Shown here one piece after another: positions 8,098-15,942 of a DNA stretch of 46,756 nt. The notes beneath the pieces were generated by a model that was not told the DNA's origin, ran no database searches, and saw only the letters and a program-made list of their open reading frames with translations. The translations under genes and the position numbers were made by a program. Within the stretch, counting starts at the first letter, position 1. Each line of letters begins with the position of its first letter. Source of the DNA: Pseudomonas sp. TNT3 (GTDB taxonomy: Bacteria > Pseudomonadota > Gammaproteobacteria > Pseudomonadales > Pseudomonadaceae); assembly GCF_010095445.2 (NCBI RefSeq), contig NZ_WFGV02000046.1:1-46756 (forward strand), written 5' to 3'.

Positions 8098-9399
8098 TCA
8101 GACTTCAGATCGGGCTCGAGCGGCCTCTACGCGCATGCGCAGCATGGCACCGATGTCGAGAAAGGGTTTGGGCGGGAGCCAGCCGGGCTGGGCGCGTTCA
8201 ATGACCGAATGCAGCATCGGCGATTCAGCCCCGGATGCCAGTTCCGCCAGCAACCGACCCCAAAGTGTGCCGCGCGCCACGCCAGAGCCATTGCACCCGG
8301 CCACGGCGAACACGCCCTCCTCGACCTTGCCAAAGTACGGTTGGCCGGAGCGTGAAGCGCTGAGGTGTCCGGTCCAGGTGTACTGGATGTCCTGCTCGCC
8401 AAGCATCGGAAAACGGCGCTGCAAACCCAGCACATGGTGCTTGCGGCGAGTCGACAACTCAGCGAGGGACAAGTCGTTTGAGCGGTATTCCGCGGTGTTG
8501 CGAATCATCACGCGACGATCCGGGGTCAGTCGCACCGTGGCCCCCAGTGGCCGGGTGGACAGCACGCCCCATGGCTCGACGGCACCGAGCGCCTGGAACT
8601 CTTCGTCACTGAGTGGCCGCGTCAAACTGGCGCTCAGTTCCATCGGGAAAGTACCGCTGTCGCTGATACCGGCACGGGAGATGAAGGCATTCAGGCAAAT
8701 CACCACCTGCTTCGCTTCAATACTTCCACGACGACCGTTGGCGCGAATGCGGCCGTGGCTCGTACGCTCCAGACCGGTGATCTCGGTGTTTTCGAACAGC
8801 GTTACGTTCTCCGGGAGCGCGTCGAGCAAGCCTTTCACGTACTTCGCCGGTTGCAGCAACGCATTGCCATTGCCGCACCAGATCGCCGCCTGGTAGTGCC
8901 GGGTGCCCAGTTTCTGCACCAGTTGCTCACCCTGCAGAAACTGCGCAGATGCCCCCACGGCCCTCAGTGTTTGCAGCTTGGCCTCGACATCGGTCAATTT
9001 GCGCGGATCGCTGACCGCGAAAAAATAACCCGATTCACGGAATTCGCACCCGATGCCATGTTGGGCAATGCGTTTGCGCACTTCGTCGCTGGCAGCGCGG
9101 GAAATCGAGGTGTCCACCTCAAAGCCGGCAAATCCTGCGTTGCCCTGAAGTTCAGCAGTGGCCGGGTGTTCATGGGCCACGACGAAACCTGAATTGCGCG
9201 CGGAGGCGCCTTGCGCGGCCCGTTGCCGATCGACAATGACGATGCGCGCCTGGGGATGCATTTGCGCGAGGGAGTGAGCGGCACACAGCCCGGTGATGCC
9301 GGCGCCGATGACCAGCCAATCTGCCTGCTGCCGACCACTCAGTGGATCGCGAGCCGGTGAATCCCCGGCCTGCGCAATCCAGCCACATACGTTTTCCAT
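8098..9399 (-). CDS. FAD-dependent amine oxidase (DAO family, gamma-glutamylputrescine-oxidase-like)
   Basis: A 433-residue flavoprotein of the glycine-oxidase/DAO family. The dinucleotide-binding motif VIGAGITGLCAAHSL is at about residues 30-44, followed by the acidic end of strand 2 (IVIVDR) and the family motif GASARNSGFV. The C-terminal flavin-contacting stretch is VFAVAGCNGSGVARGTLWG. The general layout matches OrdL/PuuB-type enzymes that oxidise gamma-glutamylputrescine or related secondary amines to an aldehyde with release of hydrogen peroxide. The start is supported by GAGGTG a few bases upstream. It lies just upstream of a PotF-like binding protein on the same strand and is divergent from a LysR gene. 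No glutamylpolyamine synthetase is present, so the exact substrate is open. Confidence 0.82.
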   Translation of the reverse strand: MENVCGWIAQAGDSPARDPLSGRQQADWLVIGAGITGLCAAHSLAQMHPQARIVIVDRQRAAQGASARNSGFVVAHEHPATAELQGNAGFAGFEVDTSISRAASDEVRKRIAQHGIGCEFRESGYFFAVSDPRKLTDVEAKLQTLRAVGASAQFLQGEQLVQKLGTRHYQAAIWCGNGNALLQPAKYVKGLLDALPENVTLFENTEITGLERTSHGRIRANGRRGSIEAKQVVICLNAFISRAGISDSGTFPMELSASLTRPLSDEEFQALGAVEPWGVLSTRPLGATVRLTPDRRVMIRNTAEYRSNDLSLAELSTRRKHHVLGLQRRFPMLGEQDIQYTWTGHLSASRSGQPYFGKVEEGVFAVAGCNGSGVARGTLWGRLLAELASGAESPMLHSVIERAQPGWLPPKPFLDIGAMLRMRVEAARARSEV

Positions 9400-9558
9400 G
9401 CATCACCTCTTTGACTGTCTTTGGCCAACCATCCAATTCCTTTAACTCATGCACAATCCGCATGACTGGTTGGAGATGACGGTAGCTATGACTAGAATCT
9501 AAAGGGTGATCATGGCGACAACCAACGTTATTAAATCATCAAGGTATTCAGAAAACGC

Positions 9559-10461
9559 ATGGATAAAATTCGCCACCTTCCGTCGCTCCAAGGCTTGCAG
9601 GCATTGGTGGAAGTCGCAGGCTCCGGCAGCTTTACGCAAGCAGCGCAGACGCTGTGCCTGACCCAAAGCGCCGTGAGCCGGCAAATTCAGCAGTTGGAAA
9701 ATCACTTTGGCGTTTCGATGTTCGTGCGCAACAGTCGCAGTCTTCGACTGACCCCGGAGGGCGGACAGGTACTCGCCAGTGCGCGGCATATCCTCGAACA
9801 GCTGAAAGCCCTTGAGGATCGCCTGGCACCGCAAAAGCGCCCGTTCCGTATCCGCATGCACGTATCGCTGGCGGTGCGTTGGTTGCTGCCGAAGTTGAGC
9901 GACTTTTATCGGTGTCACCCGGACGTTTCCCTGTCGATCGAAACCGTGGCGACCGAGGTCGTCGAGCCGGCCAGCGACAGCGACGCCTACATCCTTTATC
10001 TGCCCGAGCCATCGAGCGATCCATCCTGCCTGACGTTGTTCGAAGAAGCGCTGGTGCCGGTGTGCGCCCCTGGCTTTGGCAACTCAACCCATCCCCTGGA
10101 ATCAGTGGACGATCTTGTACGCTATCCCCTGCTCCATCGTTCGGCGGACAAGCAAGCGTGGATTGACTGGCTGGCAGCCAATAACGGCAAGTCGCTGGAG
10201 GACTACCGGCACATCCACTTCAACCTCGATGAGTTGGCGCTTGATGCCGCCGCGCGAGGTCTGGGAGTCGCCATGACCGACATGACCCTGGCAGAAGAGT
10301 CCATCGAACGGGGCGTGCTGCTTGTCCCGTTCGGCCGCCCCTTGAAGACCGGAGGGGTCTATTCGCTCTGCCCGCAACCATCAGCCGCGTCTCATCCTGA
10401 GTGCTCGCTGATCATGGGATGGTTCGCCCAGCAGGCCGGGCAGCACCAGGGCGAATATTGA
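9559..10461 (+). CDS. LysR-family transcriptional regulator (GcvA-like)
   Basis: A 300-residue LysR regulator. The N-terminal helix-turn-helix reads LQALVEVAGSGSFTQAAQTL..TQSAVSRQIQQLE, followed by FVRNSRSLRLTPEG and an effector-binding domain ending in a GcvA-like region (LVPFGRPL). It is divergent from the FAD amine oxidase across 159 bp. That gap contains a 7-bp inverted repeat CCAACCA...TGGTTGG (about 9424-9473) and, inside it, CATGC...GCATG, plausible operator elements. Its likely job is control of the oxidase and binding-protein pair and of itself. The ribosome-binding site is weak. Confidence 0.88.
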   Translation: MDKIRHLPSLQGLQALVEVAGSGSFTQAAQTLCLTQSAVSRQIQQLENHFGVSMFVRNSRSLRLTPEGGQVLASARHILEQLKALEDRLAPQKRPFRIRMHVSLAVRWLLPKLSDFYRCHPDVSLSIETVATEVVEPASDSDAYILYLPEPSSDPSCLTLFEEALVPVCAPGFGNSTHPLESVDDLVRYPLLHRSADKQAWIDWLAANNGKSLEDYRHIHFNLDELALDAAARGLGVAMTDMTLAEESIERGVLLVPFGRPLKTGGVYSLCPQPSAASHPECSLIMGWFAQQAGQHQGEY

Positions 10462-10488
10462 GTTTCAACACCCCCGTCCCAGACCAGT

Positions 10489-10550
10489 ATTGCTCGCTGA
10501 AGAAGAGCTTCAGGCGAGCAATCAAGAAGAGCTTCAGGCGTGCTCAATAC
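10489..10550. repeat. Tandem 24-bp repeat with long imperfect hairpin after the LysR gene
   Basis: GAAGAGCTTCAGGCG occurs at 10502-10516 and again at 10526-10540, a period of 24 bp. The first copy sits in a long stem: ATTGCTCGC pairs with GCGAGCAAT and TGAAG with CTTCA, with one bulged G. The structure may end the LysR transcript. No U-run follows. Confidence 0.6.
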
Positions 10551-10702
10551 TGTGGCGAGGGGATTTATCCCCGTTCGGCTGCGCAGCAGTCGTAGAACCA
10601 CCACACGCGGTGTACCTGACACCCCTCGGTTGCAGGTTCTGGGGCAGCTTCGCAGCCCAACGGGGATAAATCCCCTCGCCACAGATAAATCCCCTTACCA
10701 CA
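10551..10702. repeat. Pseudomonas REP pair (BIME-like) plus a partial third copy
   Basis: The left arm, 10551-10573, begins TGTGGCGAGGGGATTTATCC; the right arm, 10661-10683, is its perfect 23-nt reverse complement. The intervening 87 bp contains smaller complementary stretches. A degenerate third copy (TAAATCCCCTTACCACA) follows at about 10686-10702. This GTGGCGAGGGGATTTATCCCC unit is a common extragenic palindrome of fluorescent pseudomonads, spread by RAYT transposases. It fills the gap between two convergent genes. Confidence 0.9.
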
Positions 10703-10747
10703 GGTTTAGGGCCAAACAGGCTCACCACCTCACCATCATTGGATCAG

Positions 10748-11881
10748 TTAACCCTTCACCACTCCCGGCCACCCAGCCCGATGCAAGGCTTTGAGCAGCG
10801 TCTCACGGTCCAGTCCCGGCACGGCGTGGCCGTTTCCTTCTGCGGTATCCGCAGCTAACAAGGCATTGATAATGGCTTCTTCCACCGCTTCGGTGGCGGC
10901 CAGGAACAGCTCGCTGATGTGGTCGTTGTTGACCATGCTCAGGTGGTCGGTGGTCGGTGCGCGCTTGCGCTCATAAGCGGCCGGCGGCACCTGGTTACCG
11001 GTGGCGAAGGCGATGAAGATGTCGCCGCTGTGGTCTTCATTTCCACCACCGGTGCGGGCAAGGCCGAGGCTGGCCCGTTGCGCCAGCCGCGTACATTGGT
11101 GCGGCAACAACGGCGCGTCGGTGGCCAGGCACACGACGATCGAACCCATGCCCGGGTGCGGCAGCGAAGCCTTGAGGAACGGCGAGTCGATCTGTTCCAT
11201 GTAGCGTCCGACCGGGTAGCCGTCAACGCGCAGTTCATTGCGAATGCCGTGGTTGGCCTGGACGATAGCGCCAACGGTCCAGCCGCCCTGCGCAGCACTC
11301 AGACGCCGTGACGCCGTGCCAATGCCGCCCTTGAATTCGTGGCAGATCATGCCGCTGCCGCCACCGACATTGCCCTCAGCGACCGGACCACCCACCGCCG
11401 AGCGCACCGCTTCGGCCACGTGCTCGACCTTGACGTGAAAGCCGTTGATGTCGTTGAGCAACCCGTCAAAGGTCTCCAGCACCACCGGCATGTTCCAGTA
11501 GAGCCGCCCGTCCTCCGGCTGCTGCTCGCGGTCCACCACGATCAGTGCGTCACGCACCACGCCCAGGCTGTGGGTGTTGGTGAAGGCAATCGGGCTGGTC
11601 AACAGGCCGGCCTCGCGAATCCACTCCAGGCCGGTGGCGTCGCCGTTGCCGTTCAACACATGGACGCCGGCAAAACACGGCTGCTGGCTGGTGGAGCCAG
11701 CACGGGGTTCGATGACCGTGACACCCGTCAGGATGTCGCGGCCGTTCGCGGTGCGTCCTCGCACATTGCTGTGACCGACCCGTACGCCCGGCACATCGGT
11801 GATGGCATTGAGGGGACCGGGTTGCAGTTGGCCGAACTGAATATTCAAATCGCGGGCACGTGGCTTCATCGTCTCTTTCAT
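10748..11881 (-). CDS. P1-family (DmpA/BapA-type) aminopeptidase
   Basis: A 377-residue protein of the self-cleaving DmpA family: L-aminopeptidases, D-amidases/esterases and beta-peptidyl aminopeptidases. Typical features are the start LNAITDVPGVRVGH, the middle stretch GGGSGMICHEFKGGIGTASR, and the processing site MG-S-IVVCLATDAPLLPHQ, where Ser at about residue 247 becomes the N-terminal nucleophile of the small subunit. No signal peptide is seen, so it is probably cytoplasmic. I placed the start at 11881 (ATG AAA GAG ACG); an ATG at 11869 is possible. The gene lies 67 bp downstream of a PotF-like binding protein on the same strand, so its substrate may be an imported peptide, amide or acylated amine. 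Confidence 0.88.
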   Translation of the reverse strand: MKETMKPRARDLNIQFGQLQPGPLNAITDVPGVRVGHSNVRGRTANGRDILTGVTVIEPRAGSTSQQPCFAGVHVLNGNGDATGLEWIREAGLLTSPIAFTNTHSLGVVRDALIVVDREQQPEDGRLYWNMPVVLETFDGLLNDINGFHVKVEHVAEAVRSAVGGPVAEGNVGGGSGMICHEFKGGIGTASRRLSAAQGGWTVGAIVQANHGIRNELRVDGYPVGRYMEQIDSPFLKASLPHPGMGSIVVCLATDAPLLPHQCTRLAQRASLGLARTGGGNEDHSGDIFIAFATGNQVPPAAYERKRAPTTDHLSMVNNDHISELFLAATEAVEEAIINALLAADTAEGNGHAVPGLDRETLLKALHRAGWPGVVKG

Positions 11882-11948
11882 GATCGTTCTCTTGTTTGTT
11901 TTTTCACGATGGTCGTGGCTGGCCATCAGCAGAAATCGTGTCGACCCA

Positions 11949-13058
11949 TCAAGCGCCGGTCTTGACCGTGTTCCAGGTGCGGGTTCGTACGCGTTCCATC
12001 TTCAGCGGGAGGGGTTCCAGCGGGAACAGCGTGTCCATGACTTCTTTGGATGGATACACCCCCGGGTTGTCGCGGATCTTCTTCTCGACCAGCGCGGTGG
12101 CGTCCTTGTTGGCGTTGGGATAGCTCAGGTAGTTGGATGAATCGGCAATGACTTCAGGGCGCAGCATGTAGTTGATGAAGGCCAAGCCTTGCTCCGGGTT
12201 TGGCGCATCGTTGAGCTGCACCAGACTCTCCACCCACACCGGTGCACCTTCGCGAGGAATGCTGTAGACGAGCTTGCGATCGTTGCCCGCCAGCTCGGAG
12301 GCTTTCTGTGCATCCGCGACGCCACCCGCCCAGCCCAGCACCACGCAGATGTTGCCATTGGCCAGATCAGAGATGAACTTGGACGAATCGAAGTAGACGA
12401 TGTGTGGACGCAGTTTCAGCAGCAGCGCCTGGGCTTTTTTGTAATCGGCCGGGTTCTGGCTGTTATAGGGCAGTCCGAGGTAGTGCAACGCGATGGGAAT
12501 AACTTCGCTGGGCGCGTCCAGCATGGCCACACCGCATTGACTGAGTTTGGCCAGGTTTTCTTCCTTGAAAATCAGGTCCCAGGAATTGACCGGCGCATCA
12601 GCGCCGAGTATCGATTTGACCTTGTCCGCGTCATAGCCGATGCCCGTGGTACCCCACAGATAAGGGGCCGCATAGCTGTTTTCCGGGTCGTTGCTTTGCA
12701 ACTTGGCGAGGATATCCGGGTCAAGGTGAGACCAGTTGGGCAGCTTCGAGCGATCGAGTTTTTTAAGCACGCCCGCTTTGATCAGGTTCGGTAGCAGGTC
12801 ACCACTCGCCACCACCACGTCGTAGCCGCTGCGGCCAGCCATGAGCTTGCTTTGCATGACGTCGCTGTTGTCGAACACATCGTACACAGCGCTGACGCCC
12901 GCTTCTTTTTCGAAGTCTTTCATGGTGTTCGGGGCGATGTAGTCATACCAGTTGTAGATATGAACACTGCGCTTGTCAGCCTCATCTGCTTCGGCGCAGA
13001 CCAGGCCGAAACTGAACAGTGAGGCCAGCGCAAATTGCATGCAGCGAATGGGTTTCAT
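11949..13058 (-). CDS. Periplasmic polyamine-type ABC substrate-binding protein (PotF/SpuD family), copy 2
   Basis: A 369-residue secreted binding protein with a signal peptide ending around residue 24 (LVCAEADEA). Family motifs include IYNWYDYIAPNT, YLWGTTGIGYD, LHYLGLPYNS, SSKFISDLANGNIC and VRTRTWNTVK. The ligand-site changes differ from copy 1: Trp-Tyr-Asp is kept near residue 37, Glu185 is kept (APSEV) and Trp244 is kept, but Asp247 is Gly (GWAGG) and Asp278 is Glu (WVES). The two copies therefore probably bind different ligands. The DmpA-type peptidase follows on the same strand and the amidase gene lies 143 bp upstream. No permease is encoded nearby. Confidence 0.87.
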   Translation of the reverse strand: MKPIRCMQFALASLFSFGLVCAEADEADKRSVHIYNWYDYIAPNTMKDFEKEAGVSAVYDVFDNSDVMQSKLMAGRSGYDVVVASGDLLPNLIKAGVLKKLDRSKLPNWSHLDPDILAKLQSNDPENSYAAPYLWGTTGIGYDADKVKSILGADAPVNSWDLIFKEENLAKLSQCGVAMLDAPSEVIPIALHYLGLPYNSQNPADYKKAQALLLKLRPHIVYFDSSKFISDLANGNICVVLGWAGGVADAQKASELAGNDRKLVYSIPREGAPVWVESLVQLNDAPNPEQGLAFINYMLRPEVIADSSNYLSYPNANKDATALVEKKIRDNPGVYPSKEVMDTLFPLEPLPLKMERVRTRTWNTVKTGA

Positions 13059-13201
13059 GAGGGATGCTCCAGAGCGTTAGCGCCGAGTCCAGGGGTCCGG
13101 ACACTGCTCCTGCTGGTGTGTGAATTATTGTTGTGGCAGCGTCAAAATCGGCGGTGAGGCGCAACACTCGCTGTGGTGCGGTTCTGCCCCTCGCGCCTGC
13201 A

Positions 13202-14017
13202 TCAGGGGATCAGTAGTTCCCGTCGACCATCGTCGTGTTCGATCTGCTCGCCGCTCAGATGCAGGCGGCGATCACGCAGGTAGTCGTAGTCGCGGCGGGA
13301 GGTGCGGAGCAACTCCAGATCCAGCTCCACCACCTGACGGCACTCTTCGCGCCCTGCTTCGAACAACGTGCGTCCGAAGGGATCGATGGCGGCGCTGCCA
13401 CCGGCAAAAACCAGGCCTTCATCGCCGCCGCCGACTCGATTCACCATCACCGCGAATGCCTGGTTTTCCTGAGCGCGCGCCATGATCGCGGTGCGGTGGA
13501 CAGGGCCGTAAGGGTCCATGTTGCCGTTCGTCACCAGGATCAACTCGGCACCAAGCTGACCAAGCGCCCGGGCACTCTCCGGCAACTCGATGTCGTAACA
13601 GATCAGGATGCCCACCCGGATACCCTTCCAGAGCGCCGTGACATAACGGTCGCCTGGCTGGAACAGGCCGCGCTCCGACGGCCAAAGGTGCGTCTTGCGG
13701 TAACGCAAGGCGATCCCTTCCGGGGTCACCAGCAAGGACGTGTTGTAGAACGTTCCGGCGTCATTCTCGGCCAGCCCCACCACGACTGAGACGTTCCGTT
13801 CGCATACGGCGCGCTGCACGGCCTGCACGCTTGGTCCGTTCAGGGGCTCGGCGACTTCAGGGAGCTGTTGCGCGCTGGCAAACCCCATCAACTGGGTCTC
13901 GGGAAAAATCAGCAGATCGGTGTCCGCTGCGCAGGTAGCGATGGCCTCTAAGGTACGCGCCAGGTTATAAGCGGTATCGCCATCGCGACCGTTAATTTGT
14001 ACAAGCTCAATCTTCAT
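13202..14017 (-). CDS. Carbon-nitrogen hydrolase (nitrilase superfamily amidase)
   Basis: A 271-residue nitrilase-superfamily protein. The catalytic Glu-Lys-Cys triad is visible: Glu40 in LIFPETQL, Lys108 in YRKTHLW and Cys140 in GILICYDIELPE. These enzymes hydrolyse an amide or carbamoyl bond through a cysteine thioester. The start at 14017 follows AAGGATCACTG; an open frame continues upstream but lacks family similarity. It lies upstream of the second PotF-like binding protein on the same strand and is divergent from the LuxR gene. Candidates include omega-amidase, 5-aminopentanamidase (DavA) and N-carbamoylputrescine amidase types; the sequence alone does not decide, though an amine-derived amide fits the neighbours. 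Confidence 0.82.
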   Translation of the reverse strand: MKIELVQINGRDGDTAYNLARTLEAIATCAADTDLLIFPETQLMGFASAQQLPEVAEPLNGPSVQAVQRAVCERNVSVVVGLAENDAGTFYNTSLLVTPEGIALRYRKTHLWPSERGLFQPGDRYVTALWKGIRVGILICYDIELPESARALGQLGAELILVTNGNMDPYGPVHRTAIMARAQENQAFAVMVNRVGGGDEGLVFAGGSAAIDPFGRTLFEAGREECRQVVELDLELLRTSRRDYDYLRDRRLHLSGEQIEHDDGRRELLIP

Positions 14018-14137
14018 CAGTGATCCTTTCACGTGTCTGTAAACTCGCAATCGCCAACCTGAAAGCACCCGCCAGGGCTGAATGGAGTATGGAGAGCCAT
14101 AAAGCGGAAAGTAATCACATCGATGGGGTAACCCCGT

Positions 14138-14935
14138 ATGGGTAGAAACGTGAGCATTACCTTGCAGGACATGGCCTGGCACCAGGCGATTGGCAGGCTG
14201 ATCGAGGCACTCGACCGTCCCGGTTTCTGGCTGGCCCTGGTGCGTCAGTTGGACAGGTATATCCCGGTGGACAGCTGGGTCGTGCTGATTTTCAGTAATG
14301 GCCGTCCGCAGGTGCTCGCAGAATGCCCGGGCAAGGATGGCGGACCAGATCCGCTCTTTCAGGATTACCTCAAAGGCCTGTATCTGCTCGACCCCTTTTA
14401 CCTGGCCAATCGGGAAGCACCGCAAAACGGTTTGTTCTGGCTGGCCGATGTGGCGCCGGAGTGCTTCGAACAAACCGACTACTACCAACGCTACTTCCGA
14501 TTGAATATCGTGGCTGACGAAGTCCATATCAACGTCCAGCTCGACGCGGAACGCACCCTCAGCCTGTCACTGGGCAGTGAGTGTCGCTTCAGTGCAGAGC
14601 AGGCCGCACTGCTCACCCTCATCCAGCCCTGGGTGGCCGCGTTGATGCGTCAGCGCACGGCATTCGAGCGCGAAACGCTGGAGCAGAACGCGGCGCCGAC
14701 ACCCGGCTGGCAGAGCCTGCTGGACTCCACTGATCAACAGTTGGAAACGCCGCTTTCCGCCCGCGAGCTGGAAGTCGGCCGGCTGATGCTCAGCGGCTGC
14801 TCGAACAAGGAAATCGCGCGCAAGCTGGCGATTTCTGCCGAGACGGTGAAGGTCCATCGCAAGCACATGTACAGCAAGCTCGGCATCAAATCCCAGACCG
14901 AGCTGTTCTCATTGTTTTTGAATGCGCAGAGCTGA
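14138..14935 (+). CDS. LuxR-family transcriptional regulator
   Basis: A 265-residue protein with an unrecognised N-terminal sensing region (about 1-190) and a clear C-terminal LuxR/GerE helix-turn-helix: LSARELEVGRLMLSGCSNKEIARKL and SAETVKVHRKHMYSKLGI. There is no receiver domain, so it is not a standard response regulator. The N-terminal part lacks the acyl-homoserine-lactone-binding signature I would expect of LuxR/LasR. It is divergent from the amidase gene with a 120-bp gap and probably controls that side of the cluster. The start has only a weak ribosome-binding site; a GTG five codons later is possible. Confidence 0.83.
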   Translation: MGRNVSITLQDMAWHQAIGRLIEALDRPGFWLALVRQLDRYIPVDSWVVLIFSNGRPQVLAECPGKDGGPDPLFQDYLKGLYLLDPFYLANREAPQNGLFWLADVAPECFEQTDYYQRYFRLNIVADEVHINVQLDAERTLSLSLGSECRFSAEQAALLTLIQPWVAALMRQRTAFERETLEQNAAPTPGWQSLLDSTDQQLETPLSARELEVGRLMLSGCSNKEIARKLAISAETVKVHRKHMYSKLGIKSQTELFSLFLNAQS

Positions 14936-14955
14936 GGCCGCCGCTCGATAACAAC

Positions 14956-15834
14956 CTAAAGCGAGTTGTTCACCTCCGCCGAAAGCACCACGTCAAAAAA
15001 CGAGGTGATCAGCCGACTGGAGCGGCGTTCGGCCAGGCAATACAGATAGGTCTCGGTGTAGAGCGGATCCCCTTCGATGCGGATCGTGCGAATACGAGGG
15101 TCGGCGATGAACTCCGCTTCGGAGACCACCCCCAGTCCGATCCCGCGCACGACGGCTTCACGCAGTGCCTCGCGACTGCCGATTTCCATGGCGATACGCG
15201 GCACCACCTGTGCCGCCATCAAGGCCTGCTCCAGGACCAGACGCGTTGTGGAACCGGGCTCTCGTTGCAGCAGGCGCTGCCCTTCCAGTTCCTCAAGTCG
15301 CACTGAATCGCGGTGTGCGAAAGGATGCTCATGGTGGGCAAACAGGATGATGGCGTGACGCGCGTAATGCACGGCGCAGAGTCCTGGATCATCGTGCCGT
15401 CCGGCCAGTACCGCGATATCCGTCACGTAACTTTCGAGATCGGCCAGCACCTGCGCCGAGTTGCCCACCCGTATGGACACGTCGATGCGCGGATGCTGCT
15501 GAAGGTAGTGATCGACCATCTCGATCACATGAAAAGGCCCCACCGCCCCCAACTTGAGCTGACCACTGTCAAGCCGACCGGAGTCGCGCAGCAGGTTGTG
15601 TGCGTCCAGATCCAGTGCCGCCATCGCCTGGGCAATCGGCAGCAATTGCCGGCCGACATCGGACAATTCAATGCGCCGGCCGCGACGGTGGAACAGCTCC
15701 AGGTTGTATTGCCGCTCCATGCTCTGGACCTGTGTAGTGAGCGTGGGTTGGCTGAGCCCGAGCGCCCGTGCGCCGGCACTGAAACTTCCGTGGCGTGCCA
15801 CGGCGAGAAAGGCGCGCATCTTGGCGGTCGACAT
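14956..15834 (-). CDS. LysR-family regulator of the phosphonate operon (probable)
   Basis: A 292-residue LysR regulator. The helix-turn-helix reads FLAVARHGSFSAGARALGLSQPTLTTQVQSMERQ, followed by ELFHRRGRRIELSD, a CysB/PhnR-like linker, and an effector domain. GGAG lies seven bases before the ATG. It is divergent from phnD over a 108-bp gap containing a perfect 12-bp palindrome. The position strongly suggests it controls phnD-phnC-phnE in response to a phosphonate or its product. It resembles the second LysR in this cluster (start at 21119): both share the ELFHRRGR stretch. Confidence 0.87.
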   Translation of the reverse strand: MSTAKMRAFLAVARHGSFSAGARALGLSQPTLTTQVQSMERQYNLELFHRRGRRIELSDVGRQLLPIAQAMAALDLDAHNLLRDSGRLDSGQLKLGAVGPFHVIEMVDHYLQQHPRIDVSIRVGNSAQVLADLESYVTDIAVLAGRHDDPGLCAVHYARHAIILFAHHEHPFAHRDSVRLEELEGQRLLQREPGSTTRLVLEQALMAAQVVPRIAMEIGSREALREAVVRGIGLGVVSEAEFIADPRIRTIRIEGDPLYTETYLYCLAERRSSRLITSFFDVVLSAEVNNSL

Positions 15835-15890
15835 CCATAGACTCCATCAATACTTAGCTGCGAAAACCCATATTGAATTGATCGTATGAC

Positions 15891-15902
15891 TGTCACGTGA
15901 CA
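15891..15902. promoter_or_regulatory. Perfect 12-bp palindrome TGTCACGTGACA in the LysR-phnD promoter gap
   Basis: A fully symmetric site 40 bases before the phnD start codon, in the divergent promoter region. Candidate operator for the LysR regulator or another phosphonate-responsive factor. The T-N11-A pattern typical of LysR proteins is not exact here. Confidence 0.45.
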
Positions 15903-15942
15903 TTTCTAGCCTGTGGCAACTCCAACCCACTCCTGGAATGCC

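Noticed and set aside
10489..10702. CRISPR-like array
   Set aside because: The repeats are inverted REP arms plus one tandem duplication, without regular spacers or cas genes.
14138..14935. Quorum-sensing LuxR
   Set aside because: No luxI-type gene nearby and no clear acyl-homoserine-lactone-binding signature in the N-terminal part.
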